DNA of 64,000 nucleotides from Paenibacillaceae bacterium (GTDB taxonomy: Bacteria > Bacillota > Clostridia > Lachnospirales > Lachnospiraceae): NCBI GenBank assembly GCA_015057715.1, contig SVDS01000004.1, positions 1 through 64,000 on the forward strand. Direction: 5' to 3'. This document shows positions 1 through 11,617 of this stretch, one piece after another (positions within the stretch are counted from its first letter, which is position 1; the number at the start of each line of letters is the position of its first letter). A program made the translations under genes and the position numbers. The notes below the pieces were generated by a model. That model had not been told where the DNA came from, searched no databases, and saw only the letters and a program-made list of their open reading frames with translations.

Positions 1-816
1 TAAAACAGTTACCTCTGCTTTTTCCTCTTTTAGCAGCTCATCTACCACAAAGGGAAGAAAGTATTCGCATTTAAGAGAATTCTCTTTTAACTCTTTGTTT
101 AAAAAGATGGGGAATCGTTCTTTCAGCTCCGTTAATATACTTCTGGTAAATCCCCATAAATTCATGGATACAAGAGTATCTTCGGAAAGACCGGTCCAGG
201 TTGCACCATCGTCTTCCGTAAATTCCGCCTTCTCTCCATGTTTTTCGATTCTGGTTCTCTCACAGATATCGGTGAGCAATCCTTGTTCCGAAACCGTGCA
301 TACACCTCTTGCAACATGGCCGTTCTCTGTCAGTGTATTATAGAGCTTATAGCCAACCATTGAAAACTGATATTTATTCTCGTCCTGAACCTGGGATAAG
401 AAGTTGAAAACAGATTTAAAAGCACTTTTTCCATAATAATCATCAGCATTAATCACGGCAAATGGACCATCAATTACTTCTTCACAGCAAAGGATGGCAT
501 GACCCGTTCCCCAGGGTTTTACCCGTCCGTCCGGTACCTCAAATCCGTCAGGCAGTTTAAAAAGCTCCTGATAGACATATTCCACCTTTACGTGAGCTGC
601 CATGCGGTCACCGATATGTTCTTTAAACTCTTTCTCAATGGCTTTCTTAATGATGAAAACCACCTTTTCAAAGCCTGCCTCTACTGCATCGTAAATAGAA
701 AAATCAATAATCTTGTTTCCATGGGCGTCCACCGGATCAATCTGTTTTAATCCGCCGTACCGGCTGCCCATCCCCGCTGCCATAATAACAAGCACCGGTT
801 TCTTCTTCATTTCCAT
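1..816 (-). CDS. Sugar-phosphate nucleotidyltransferase-like protein, 3' end cut by window edge
   Basis: The reading frame is open from an ATG at 816 to the window edge (272 codons), so the C-terminal 30 or so residues are missing. The ATG follows an AGGAGG about 8 bases upstream. The N-terminus carries the nucleotide-binding signature of GT-A-type nucleotidyltransferases (AAGMGSRYGG) followed by LKQIDPV. A metal/substrate segment INADDYYG lies near the middle. It is a clear paralogue of the 306-residue protein at 5728-6648, with the same motifs in the same order. Family knowledge suggests transfer of an NMP group to a sugar phosphate, as in glucose-1-phosphate uridylyl- or thymidylyltransferases, but the exact substrate cannot be read from the sequence. 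It lies 3' of murA in the same direction, separated by a terminator hairpin. Confidence 0.8.
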   Translation of the reverse strand, partial: MEMKKKPVLVIMAAGMGSRYGGLKQIDPVDAHGNKIIDFSIYDAVEAGFEKVVFIIKKAIEKEFKEHIGDRMAAHVKVEYVYQELFKLPDGFEVPDGRVKPWGTGHAILCCEEVIDGPFAVINADDYYGKSAFKSVFNFLSQVQDENKYQFSMVGYKLYNTLTENGHVARGVCTVSEQGLLTDICERTRIEKHGEKAEFTEDDGATWTGLSEDTLVSMNLWGFTRSILTELKERFPIFLNKELKENSLKCEYFLPFVVDELLKEEKAEVTVL

Positions 817-834
817 AGCCCCATCCTCCTGTCA

Positions 835-860
835 AGCAAAACGGCGGGGAAGCCCCCGCC
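835..860 (-). terminator. Intrinsic terminator after murA
   Basis: A perfect 7-bp GC stem (843-849 with 854-860) and a 4-base loop are followed on the minus strand by GTTTTGC. The stem begins at the last base of the murA stop codon and lies just upstream of the ribosome site of the next gene. Confidence 0.75.
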
Positions 861-2152
861 TATCCTACTTTTAATTTAAATTTCTGAGCTTCTTTTTCTG
901 AGTCCACTTTTTCAATCATGGCTCCCAGACCCTGAAGCTTATCTTCAAAGCATTCATAACCTCTTTGTATATAACCAATTTCATCTACTACAGTATATCC
1001 GTCTGCTGCAAGACCGGCAATCACCAGTGCTGCCCCTGCTCTTAAATCAGGCGCATTCACAAAGGCTCCGGTTAAACCGGTTACGCCGTCAATGACAGCT
1101 ACGTTGCCTTCCACCTTTACGTTGGCACCCATGCGGGAAAGCTCATCCACATAGCGGAAGCGGTTCTCAAATATACTCTCAGTTACCACACTGGTACCGC
1201 CTGCCAGAGCAAGTGTTACTGCCATCTGAGGCTGCATATCAGTTGGGAATCCCGGATAGGGAAGTGTTTTAATATCGGTATGCTTCTGATTGGTTTTACC
1301 TACTACACGGACTGCGTCGTCGAATTCCACCACTTCACAACCCATCTCCAGAAGCTTGGCCGAAATGGCTTCCAGGTGCTTTGGAATTACATTCTTCACC
1401 ATGACATCTCCCCGTGTAATTGCTGCTGCACACATAAATGTACCAGCCTCAATCTGATCGGGAATAATGGAGTATTCTGTCCCGTGAAGTCTGGAAACGC
1501 CTTTGATTCGGATGGTGTCGGTACCGGCTCCCTTAATGTTGGCGCCCATACTGTTTAAAAAGTTAGCCACGTCAACAACGTGAGGTTCCTTCGCCACGTT
1601 TTCCAGAATGGTCTGTCCTTCTGCAAGAGTTGCCGCCATCATAATGTTGATGGTTGCGCCTACGCTTACCACATCAAGATAGATATGACTGGCTACCAGA
1701 TCGATGGCGTGAGCGATTACTGCTCCCCGCTCAATCTTTACGTCAGCACCCAGAGCACGAAAGCCCTTTAAATGCTGGTCAATTGGTCTGCTTCCGATGT
1801 TACAGCCTCCCGGAAGAGGAACCTGTGCACTTTTGTATTTGCCAAGCATGGCTCCGATAAAATAGTACGAAGCTCTGATTCTGCGGATATATTCATCATC
1901 AACCGATACTTCACGGATTGTCTGTCCATTAATGCGGACCGTATGTCTGTCTATCCGCTCTACTGTGGCTCCTATTTCCTCGATTGCTTCCAGTAATACG
2001 TTAATATCTCTTACATCAGGCAGATTATCAATCAGCACATCCTCATCTGTCATGATAGCTGCTGCAAGAATTCCCAAAGCGGCATTCTTGGCTCCTCCAA
2101 TGGTCACTTCTCCGACCAGGGGATTACCGCCTTTCATAATATACTGCTCCAT
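860..2152 (-). CDS. murA: UDP-N-acetylglucosamine 1-carboxyvinyltransferase MurA
   Basis: This cytoplasmic enzyme adds enolpyruvate from PEP to UDP-GlcNAc, the first committed step of peptidoglycan synthesis. At 430 residues it is the usual length of the family. The substrate Lys-Asn pair is K22-N23 in GGAKNAAL. The catalytic, fosfomycin-reactive cysteine is C117 in PGGCNIGSRP. The C-terminal half keeps the typical PGFPTDMQPQ segment. Firmicutes often carry two MurA paralogues; only one is present here, so I cannot say whether this is MurA or MurZ (MurA2). A promoter (TTTACA, 16 bp, TATAAT) lies 66 bases upstream, so it is probably transcribed on its own or together with the nucleotidyltransferase gene below it. 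Confidence 0.97.
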   Translation of the reverse strand: MEQYIMKGGNPLVGEVTIGGAKNAALGILAAAIMTDEDVLIDNLPDVRDINVLLEAIEEIGATVERIDRHTVRINGQTIREVSVDDEYIRRIRASYYFIGAMLGKYKSAQVPLPGGCNIGSRPIDQHLKGFRALGADVKIERGAVIAHAIDLVASHIYLDVVSVGATINIMMAATLAEGQTILENVAKEPHVVDVANFLNSMGANIKGAGTDTIRIKGVSRLHGTEYSIIPDQIEAGTFMCAAAITRGDVMVKNVIPKHLEAISAKLLEMGCEVVEFDDAVRVVGKTNQKHTDIKTLPYPGFPTDMQPQMAVTLALAGGTSVVTESIFENRFRYVDELSRMGANVKVEGNVAVIDGVTGLTGAFVNAPDLRAGAALVIAGLAADGYTVVDEIGYIQRGYECFEDKLQGLGAMIEKVDSEKEAQKFKLKVG

Positions 2153-2217
2153 TTCACACCTCTGACTATCCTTTTATCTATTACAATTCTCTTAATTTTT
2201 AACATTCGCCTTTCATG

Positions 2218-2245
2218 ATTATAACATATCTTACGGATTTGTAAA
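2218..2245 (-). promoter_or_regulatory. Promoter upstream of murA
   Basis: On the minus strand a -35 TTTACA (2240-2245) and a -10 TATAAT (2218-2223) are separated by 16 bp, about 66 bases before the murA start. Confidence 0.6.
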
Positions 2246-2259
2246 GAGAACGCATTTTC

Positions 2260-4734
2260 TTATTCCATTATTACTCCGCAGATAAAATCATTTCCAAGGC
2301 CCGAGAAGTAAGCAGAGGCATCATTTAGGCCCATTTTCTGACTATCCTTCGTTTCCGGATTATATAGTGTGACATTATACTGGTCATAGCCTGAGATAAG
2401 AACATACCCTCCCTGACCTGTGTAGGCTGCAACCGGACACCCCTGGCCGATAAAATAAAGAATCTGATTTAAGGTGGCGCCCCTGGCATCTATCATAAAG
2501 ACTCCATCCATTAATCCATCATCTGCAAAGCCTGACAGATTCCGGTTAAAAGCTGCGCCTTTCTTCAATGGGTCTTTCATAGATTTAATAGGAGGCCTGT
2601 TCACCCGGTTCCACAAAATCTGCTGATTCTGGTCTGTTACAATCCCCATTTTATCATAGGCAAGCTGAAGCGCCTTAATAAAACTTCTGCTGCTTCCCAG
2701 ATAATGACCTCCTGCATAGGCCAGATATCTGTTATCCTGATTCTTAGGACGGCTCTTTAATTCAACCACCTCGGTTGTCTCATAGGCTACCTTCTTTGGC
2801 ACTGCAATGGTTACCTCACGGCTGGATGCTTCCTGATCCAGCTGCACAAAATAAATCTTCTTGCGGTCCTCGGAAGCGTACCAGCCGATCCCCTTTAATT
2901 CTTCATTGGAAATCTCCTGGTTACAGACAATGGTATCCTGCCTGGAGACCGAATAGGACTGGCTGTCGTTTTTAAGTACCTGGGTTAAGTGAATCCGGCT
3001 TCCATCTACGGTCACATCTGCAATATAAGTCTGATCCTGCTCATATTTCTTAACAATCGAACCGCCCTGATCCATAATCTCAATCCGGTACATGGGAGCA
3101 TCAAGAACTCTGCCGTTTTGAGACCAGATATCACCGTTTTTCGCAATACCATATATGAAATCATCACCTACAAAGCCCAAAGGACGAAAACGGTTGTCCT
3201 CTCCTCCGCTGATTTCTCTTTTAATTCCAGTATCCAGATCCATCAGATGAATCACACTGGCACCGAAAACGTCATTTCCTTCCTGCCATGCAAAATGGCG
3301 CTCTGTGCTGCTGACCGCATAGCCTCCCTCAGAAACAGAATCTGCCAGCACCATATATTCGTTGCTGTTTAAATCAATTCCATAAACAGACCTGCCTGCC
3401 ATAAGATAGAGCATTCCATTGGTTCCTAAATGAGATAGCTGGCCCACTTCTTCTTTCAGCATCTCAAAGGATGAGGTGACCGGTGTGAAGAACCGCTCCC
3501 CTATGGCATTCTCGCCGCTGCTGTACCGGTAGAGAGCGATACCCATGCTCCCTTCATGTATCCCCCGGTTCATATATCCGTAAACCAGAAAATCCACATC
3601 ACCATTGTCACTTACGGAAAGAACCTTGATATCATGCTGGTTATAGCCACTGCGAAGACCATCATCGGTTCCGCTCCGGAATGAAAATACCTTTACTGCA
3701 TGACCCTGTTTCTGGTCGTAAGTCCATAAATCCCGATTTATTCCATAAGCAATACAATTTCCGCCAGGACTTTTCTTTGTCTGTACTTCATCTGCATTGG
3801 TGATCCCAAGTGTGATCCGTTTTCCAGAAAACAGCTCTTTCTGTCCGGAAAATATCTGATTGGTATTCCGTTCAAAGTCCATCAGATAAATACGGCGGCT
3901 GTCCCATTTCATCGTATAGGTATCTTCCACCTCATACAGTTCTGAATCTATTCCTTCACCAGCCCTCTCAGCCTGGTACTCCAGACTGACACTGCACATC
4001 ACACCATCCAGATCTTTCAGAGTGGTTCGGATTTCTCCAACTGGTTTCATAGACATTCCTCCCCAGGTAAGCTGGGAAAAACTGGACCGTATGGAAACAT
4101 GACCCAGAGAACTGTTATCTTCCGTATTACTGGTCTCCAGATAAGTGGTCAGATCCCTTGCCTGGTCATAGTTAAATGTCTTCGTTGTAAAATCAACTGC
4201 GAAATCAATCATATCCTTCGCATTGGTACTGTCCGTCCACATGATCCGTGTATAATAATAAAGTGTTCCGTTATCCGAAGTGTCCAGTGTAAGAACCAGT
4301 ATATATTCCTTGTCTTTTGCCAGAAGATTCTGTATGGGAAGAGATGCCTTTACGACTCCTTCTTCCTGGTCCCATTTGCTAAGGCTGGTGCGCTCCACAA
4401 GGCGGCTTAAATCAAGACTGCGCACTTCATACTGCATACCTGTAATGGTGCCGTTATAATCTGCAATCCCAAGGTTTAAATTCCGGTCCTGGGGAAGTAC
4501 GGTAAGGGCCTCCCTTGATACAGTCTGTGCCATATCCTGAACATAGCCATGAAGAAGATTCATCTTTCTGCCGTATATGTCCGCGTATACAACGGGAAGG
4601 GCTGCCTCATCCATGGAGGTATATACCATTACATTATTTTTTTCTGTATTTCTCTGATTCCACATAAAATAAACTGCGATAGCCATTACGAATACCACAG
4701 ATAAAATTCCAATCTTTTTAGCCAAACGATTCAT
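2260..4734 (-). CDS. Membrane-anchored protein of unknown function with degenerate C39-like C-terminus
   Basis: I do not recognise a named family. I chose the ATG at 4734 (824 residues) over the one three codons upstream because AAAGGA sits 8 bases before it. The N-terminus is Lys/Arg-rich followed by one hydrophobic segment (about residues 8-25), so most of the protein should lie outside the membrane. The long middle part is rich in beta-strand-like stretches resembling propeller or WD-type repeats. The last 110 residues resemble the second half of Peptidase_C39-like domains (GCPVAAYT, then GGYVLISGYD, then TLYNP), but the position of the catalytic His in the family's GHY motif reads GGY. 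Catalysis is therefore unlikely. A promoter is visible upstream; murA follows with its own promoter. Confidence 0.75.
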   Translation of the reverse strand: MNRLAKKIGILSVVFVMAIAVYFMWNQRNTEKNNVMVYTSMDEAALPVVYADIYGRKMNLLHGYVQDMAQTVSREALTVLPQDRNLNLGIADYNGTITGMQYEVRSLDLSRLVERTSLSKWDQEEGVVKASLPIQNLLAKDKEYILVLTLDTSDNGTLYYYTRIMWTDSTNAKDMIDFAVDFTTKTFNYDQARDLTTYLETSNTEDNSSLGHVSIRSSFSQLTWGGMSMKPVGEIRTTLKDLDGVMCSVSLEYQAERAGEGIDSELYEVEDTYTMKWDSRRIYLMDFERNTNQIFSGQKELFSGKRITLGITNADEVQTKKSPGGNCIAYGINRDLWTYDQKQGHAVKVFSFRSGTDDGLRSGYNQHDIKVLSVSDNGDVDFLVYGYMNRGIHEGSMGIALYRYSSGENAIGERFFTPVTSSFEMLKEEVGQLSHLGTNGMLYLMAGRSVYGIDLNSNEYMVLADSVSEGGYAVSSTERHFAWQEGNDVFGASVIHLMDLDTGIKREISGGEDNRFRPLGFVGDDFIYGIAKNGDIWSQNGRVLDAPMYRIEIMDQGGSIVKKYEQDQTYIADVTVDGSRIHLTQVLKNDSQSYSVSRQDTIVCNQEISNEELKGIGWYASEDRKKIYFVQLDQEASSREVTIAVPKKVAYETTEVVELKSRPKNQDNRYLAYAGGHYLGSSRSFIKALQLAYDKMGIVTDQNQQILWNRVNRPPIKSMKDPLKKGAAFNRNLSGFADDGLMDGVFMIDARGATLNQILYFIGQGCPVAAYTGQGGYVLISGYDQYNVTLYNPETKDSQKMGLNDASAYFSGLGNDFICGVIME

Positions 4735-4772
4735 ATAAAACATCCTTTATTTTCCCAGTTTTGATCTTCTTT

Positions 4773-4801
4773 ATTGTAAACAATAATGAACAAAACTACA
4801 A
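4773..4801 (-). promoter_or_regulatory. Promoter for the 824-residue membrane protein
   Basis: Minus-strand -35 TTGTAG (4796-4801), 17-bp spacer and -10 TACAAT (4773-4778), about 39 bases before the start codon. Confidence 0.5.
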
Positions 4802-4831
4802 TGAAAACTTTCTTAAACATTCGTTAAATGG

Positions 4832-4869
4832 AAAAAGACAGCCTCCCTTTTACAGGAAGCTGTCTTTTT
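4832..4869. terminator. Terminator hairpin after the Pro/Tyr/Gly-repeat gene
   Basis: An 11-bp stem AAAAAGACAGC / GCTGTCTTTTT with a 16-base loop has T-runs on both strands, so it can work in either direction. Its natural client is the leftward gene ending at 4876. Confidence 0.85.
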
Positions 4870-4875
4870 TATTAC

Positions 4876-5661
4876 CTATCTGCACCGTCCAGAGTTACAT
4901 CTTCTTCGGTGCATTTCATTCAGAAGCAGTACTGACACAATATCTCCCAGCAGACCATTGCCCTGTGGCGGTCCGGGATTTGCTCCCCAATAAGGTGGCC
5001 TCGGGCCTGGTCCTGGACCCCAGTAAGGTGGTTTCGGGCCTGGTCCTGGACCCCAGTAGGGTGGTTTCGGACCTGGCCCTGGACCCCAGTAAGGCGGTCT
5101 TGGTCCGGGGCCCCAGTAAGGTGGTCTTGGTCCGGGCGGACCCCAGTAAGGAGGCTTCGGTCCGGGCGGCGGTCTCCAGCCAGGAGGTTTGGGTCCGGGC
5201 GGGCCCCATCCGGGAGGTCCCCATGTGGAGTATCTGTCACTTAGTTCCGCTTTTTCTAACTCCTCATTTTCCCAATCCGCAGGCTCTTGCTGCATCTGCG
5301 CTGCTGTCTCAGTCTTTTCATTGTTCCCCATCAGCAATTCGTCCGTTATGGTTCCTTCTTCACGAATCTTTGTACAAATGGAATCACAAACCTGATGAAT
5401 CAGCAGACGATCGGGGAATTCATCGTACATTGGGCTGTCTTTATAATCCAGGTGATCACATGCGGAAACGACGTATTCCTGCAGACGTTTCATATGTCCC
5501 GGGTACATTCCCTGTAAATATTCCAGATCCTTTGCAATGATATCCTTCGGCTCCAGAGAACTTTCCCTGATACTCCTGTCACCATAAAGCATGTATGGGG
5601 GCAGGCTCTCATTATCCTCTCCATAAGTATAGTCCGGGTTGCCTGGCACGGTTGTTATCAC
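4876..5661 (-). CDS. Pro/Tyr/Gly-repeat protein of unknown function
   Basis: The protein has 261 residues. The N-terminal 120 or so residues are ordinary and match a pattern I know from uncharacterised Lachnospiraceae proteins: a Tyr-Pro-containing helix, then YDEFPDRLLIHQVCDSIC. An acidic linker follows, then about 95 residues of low-complexity PPYWG-PGP repeats (six PPYWG copies), and a short Arg/Cys-rich end. There is no signal peptide. The listed start is a GTG very close to its putative ribosome site; the GTG four codons downstream is an alternative. The repeat composition suggests a coat, surface or scaffold role, but that is only inference. The opposite strand also has a long open frame here, which is a by-product of the repeat. 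Confidence 0.75.
   Translation of the reverse strand: MITTVPGNPDYTYGEDNESLPPYMLYGDRSIRESSLEPKDIIAKDLEYLQGMYPGHMKRLQEYVVSACDHLDYKDSPMYDEFPDRLLIHQVCDSICTKIREEGTITDELLMGNNEKTETAAQMQQEPADWENEELEKAELSDRYSTWGPPGWGPPGPKPPGWRPPPGPKPPYWGPPGPRPPYWGPGPRPPYWGPGPGPKPPYWGPGPGPKPPYWGPGPGPRPPYWGANPGPPQGNGLLGDIVSVLLLNEMHRRRCNSGRCR
4988..5215. repeat. Tandem repeat coding for PPYWG-PGP units
   Basis: Degenerate in-frame units of about 27-36 bp share a core of CCCCAGTA followed by AGGTGG or similar on the plus strand. They lie wholly inside the coding region of the gene at 4876-5661. Unit number may vary between strains by slippage. Confidence 0.8.
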
Positions 5662-5727
5662 TCCCTGCTTTTAGCTTATACAACACCATTCTATGCGAAG
5701 AAGTATAAAAAAGTTCGGTTATTGCCA

Positions 5728-6648
5728 TTAAAAAAGACGTTCCGGATAAATTCCTTTTGAAACCAGATCTTTGATTGCCGCTGAAACAGCTGGTTTATCT
5801 TCTTTATAAGTTACTCCAAACCATTTATCTCTTGTCTCCAGTACGTGAACTCTGGCTTTATCCTGGCTGATCAGCCGGTCAATAATCTTCGGAAGAAGAT
5901 ATTCGGATTTAAAGTCCCCTTCCTTCAGGTTCTCTAAAAATGTGGGGAATCCATGCTCCAGTTCCATCAAAAATGCAGGTGAAAGTCCCCACATATTCAT
6001 GGATACATTCTGATTTAAGGAGACCTTCACCGGATTACCCGCCTCATCTCTTCCGCAGGCTTCCCCACCATCCATAATGAGCTCATAAGTCTCCGTAACT
6101 TTCTCTAAGACATCGTCAGACCCCACCTGACATACTCCTCTGGTAACGCCTCCGTTTTCGCTTAAGGTATTGCCCAGGATAAACCCGCTCATGCACAGAT
6201 CAAATGGTCTGACCTCCGGATCCATCTGATTTACCAGATAATCGTGAATCTTTACAAACCCTTCTTTTCCATAATAGTCATCTGCATTGATTACCGCAAA
6301 CGGCTCCTGTATCACATCTTTTGCACACAGAATTGCCTGTCCTGTTCCCCAGGGTTTGGTTCTTTCTTCCGGCTTATGAAAGCCCGCCGGCAGATCATCA
6401 AGTTCCTGGAACGCATACTCCACCGGTGCAATCTTTTCTATCCGGTTGCCAATAATCTCTTTAAAATCCTGTTCCAGATCTTTACGAATAATAAAAACAA
6501 TTTTGTTAAAGCCTGCATTCAAAGCATCATAAATGGAATAGTCCATTATGATCTCACCACTGGGTCCAACTGGTTCCAGCTGTTTGATTCCACCGCCAAA
6601 CCGGCTCCCGATTCCGGCTGCCATAATAACTAATGATGTTTCTTTCAT
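5728..6648 (-). CDS. Sugar-phosphate nucleotidyltransferase-like protein
   Basis: A 306-residue GT-A-fold protein. Its N-terminal signature AAGIGSRFGGGIKQLEPVGP matches the nucleotide-binding loop of glucose-1-phosphate nucleotidyltransferases, and INADDYYGKEGF provides the likely metal/substrate Asp pair. The C-terminal part (WFGVTYKEDKP) is the family's closing segment. The ATG at 6648 follows GGGAGA. It is a paralogue of the truncated gene at 1-816; the two are separated by murA and two unrelated genes, pointing to an old duplication. The substrate is unknown; cell-envelope or capsule sugar activation would fit the nearby murA but is not shown. Confidence 0.85.
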   Translation of the reverse strand: MKETSLVIMAAGIGSRFGGGIKQLEPVGPSGEIIMDYSIYDALNAGFNKIVFIIRKDLEQDFKEIIGNRIEKIAPVEYAFQELDDLPAGFHKPEERTKPWGTGQAILCAKDVIQEPFAVINADDYYGKEGFVKIHDYLVNQMDPEVRPFDLCMSGFILGNTLSENGGVTRGVCQVGSDDVLEKVTETYELIMDGGEACGRDEAGNPVKVSLNQNVSMNMWGLSPAFLMELEHGFPTFLENLKEGDFKSEYLLPKIIDRLISQDKARVHVLETRDKWFGVTYKEDKPAVSAAIKDLVSKGIYPERLF

Positions 6649-6744
6649 AATACATTCTCCCTATTTCGTTTTATCTGTTCCATAGTATAGCATAATTTTG
6701 GCAGATAATCCACATTCAGGGGCATTTCCCGCTCATTTTTCCAC

Positions 6745-6787
6745 AAAAAAGGGACTCAAACCAGCTAATACGGTTCAAATCCCTTTT
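6745..6787 (-). terminator. Terminator of the ATP synthase operon
   Basis: Just after the atpC stop, an imperfect stem (AAGGGA..GAACC with GGTTTGAGTCCC) ends in a run of six T on the minus strand. Confidence 0.8.
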
Positions 6788-6789
6788 AA

Positions 6790-7188
6790 TTATTTCGTAA
6801 GCGAAATTCTAACCAGTGCCTTTTTCAGCGCTGTTTCCGCTCTTACTATATCGGTCTCTCCGCTCTGCTCTTTCAAGCGGCGTTCTGCACGAACCTTAGC
6901 CTCTTGTGCACGGTTTATATCGATCTCCTCCGGCCACTCTGCCACTTCAGCCATAATAACAATTTTCTCCGGTAAAATCTCAAGAAATCCAGACATCAGA
7001 GCAGCTTCTTTTATGCCGTCAGCTTCGTGAATTTTTAAGACTCCCGGTGCTACAATCGCTGTCATTGGAATATGTCCCCGGTATACACCGATTTCACCTT
7101 CAGTCGTAGTGAGTTCCACCATAGAGGCCTCTCCCTCATAAAACTTTCGTTCGGGAGTTATGATCTGCAGTTTGAATAAATCAGCCAT
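6790..7188 (-). CDS. atpC: F1Fo ATP synthase epsilon subunit
   Basis: A 132-residue epsilon subunit, part of the central stalk on the cytoplasmic side. It couples rotation to catalysis and can inhibit ATP hydrolysis. The N-terminal beta-sandwich starts LFKLQIITPERKFYEGEASMVELTTTEGEIGV and the C-terminal helical hairpin contains RAQEAKVRAERRL. It is the last gene of the ATP synthase operon, 11 bases after atpD, and is followed by the operon terminator. Confidence 0.96.
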   Translation of the reverse strand: MADLFKLQIITPERKFYEGEASMVELTTTEGEIGVYRGHIPMTAIVAPGVLKIHEADGIKEAALMSGFLEILPEKIVIMAEVAEWPEEIDINRAQEAKVRAERRLKEQSGETDIVRAETALKKALVRISLTK

Positions 7189-7199
7189 CTTCCCACCCC

Positions 7200-8606
<1,407 letters not shown>

Positions 8607-8662
8607 TTATTTATATTTCATTCTTTATTAAGGAAGTTCGGCTTTTTTCACTTACCGAACAG

Positions 8663-9517
8663 TTATGATATTGCATTGGCACCGGCTATAATTTCGGTAA
8701 GCTCCTGGGTAATGGAACCCTGTCTCGCCCTGTTATAAATCAGCCCAAGCTCTTCTATCATATCTTCCGCATTATTGGTCGCAGAATCCATGGCAGTCAT
8801 TCTGGCTCCGTTTTCACTGGCTACAGCCTCTAATAAAGCGCCGTAAATCAGACTGCTCATATATTTGGGAATAATGGAATCCAGAACCTCATCTTCATTC
8901 GGCTCATAGTTCATAAGCGCAAGATCCGTTTTTTCACTTCCCTCTGCCATCTCAACAGGAAGAAGTTTTTTTAAGGTGGGGATCTGTGTCACTGTATTTT
9001 TAAATGAAGTATAAACCAGATAGATCTCTCCGATCCGGTTTTGTCCGAATGCATCCAAAAGCTCCATGGTTATGTCAGCAGCATCGCGGTAAATAGGCTC
9101 ATTAATTACTTCGGAATAGTCCTGAGCAATGTGATAGCCCTTTTTACCAAGTGATTCCTTGCCTTTTCGACCGATGGCATAGATATCCGTAAGCTCCGGC
9201 TCTAACCGTTCATCCTGAAGGACAAGCTTTGCAATGTTGCTGTTGTATCCGCCGGCAAGACCCCTGTTGGAAGTAATCACTATCACTGCCTTCCGTTTGG
9301 AATCACCTGCCTTTAAATACTTATGCTCAATTGATCCGGACTTTCTAAGCATGGAGTTAATGGTATCGTACATCATATCATAATACGGCTTGGAAGCTTC
9401 TGCTTTCGCTCTGGATTTCTGCAGTTTAACGGTAGATATGAGTTTCATGGCTTTGGTAATCTGTTCGGTACTTTGAATACTATCTCTTCTTCGTTTGATA
9501 TCCCTTATGGATGCCAT
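8663..9517 (-). CDS. atpG: F1Fo ATP synthase gamma subunit
   Basis: Central rotor stalk subunit. I start it at the ATG at 9517 (MASIRDIKRRR, 284 residues) because AGGTG lies 6 bases upstream and this is the standard family N-terminus; a GTG three codons earlier is less likely. The C-terminal helix with GARMTAMDSATNNAEDMI and ITQELTEIIAGA is the conserved part that sits inside the alpha/beta ring. Confidence 0.97.
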   Translation of the reverse strand: MASIRDIKRRRDSIQSTEQITKAMKLISTVKLQKSRAKAEASKPYYDMMYDTINSMLRKSGSIEHKYLKAGDSKRKAVIVITSNRGLAGGYNSNIAKLVLQDERLEPELTDIYAIGRKGKESLGKKGYHIAQDYSEVINEPIYRDAADITMELLDAFGQNRIGEIYLVYTSFKNTVTQIPTLKKLLPVEMAEGSEKTDLALMNYEPNEDEVLDSIIPKYMSSLIYGALLEAVASENGARMTAMDSATNNAEDMIEELGLIYNRARQGSITQELTEIIAGANAIS

Positions 9518-9532
9518 GATTTTCACCTGCCT

Positions 9533-11068
<1,536 letters not shown>

Positions 11069-11617
11069 TTACGATATCTGCAGCTTTGACAAGCTGCGGC
11101 GCAGCTCATAAATCTGCGTCTTAATACTGGAATCCACTACCCGGTCACCGATCCGGATCACCAGACCTCCGATAATGGAAGGATCAACCTGATAAACCAT
11201 CTCAAACTCCTGATAGCTGGTTGTACCAAGCAATTTCCCCATAAGCTGGGCTTTCTGTTCCTCTTTTAATTCCACAGCACTGGTCACATAGGCCACGCCG
11301 ATTTTTTTATATTCCTTGACAGTGTTTATAAAGTACTCACAGATTGCATTGATTTCCTTTTGTCTGCCTTTTTCGACAATGACTGTTAAAAACCCCATGA
11401 GAGTTTCCGATACCCGTCCGCCGAATACTTCCTGAATAATTCCGTTTTTTTCTTCCTTGCCTATCTTCGGATTATCAAGAAGTCCTGCAAGATCCTGATT
11501 GTTAACAAAGACTGCCTGCAGGCTTTTTACTTCCTCGAACAAAGCGTCCACTTCCTGTCTTTCCAGGGCTTCCTCAAACAATGCATCACCGTATACTTTT
11601 GATACTAGCTTTGCCAT
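11069..11617 (-). CDS. atpH: F1Fo ATP synthase delta subunit
   Basis: A 182-residue peripheral-stalk subunit that links the b dimer to the top of F1. The N-terminal helical domain begins MAKLVSKVYGDALFEEAL, and the C-terminal signature is VDPSIIGGLVIRIGDRVVDSSI. Its start overlaps the end of atpF by 13 bases, which suggests translational coupling. Confidence 0.96.
   Translation of the reverse strand: MAKLVSKVYGDALFEEALERQEVDALFEEVKSLQAVFVNNQDLAGLLDNPKIGKEEKNGIIQEVFGGRVSETLMGFLTVIVEKGRQKEINAICEYFINTVKEYKKIGVAYVTSAVELKEEQKAQLMGKLLGTTSYQEFEMVYQVDPSIIGGLVIRIGDRVVDSSIKTQIYELRRSLSKLQIS

Noticed and set aside
4988..5215. Regular repeats that could be read as a CRISPR-like array
   Set aside because: Units are contiguous, in frame with a gene and lack unique spacers; no cas gene is present.
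4761..5540. Long plus-strand open frame (259 codons) opposite the repeat protein
   Set aside because: It is the antisense shadow of the Pro/Tyr/Gly repeat; it has no ribosome site and covers the terminator hairpin. The minus-strand gene has family-like N-terminal sequence.
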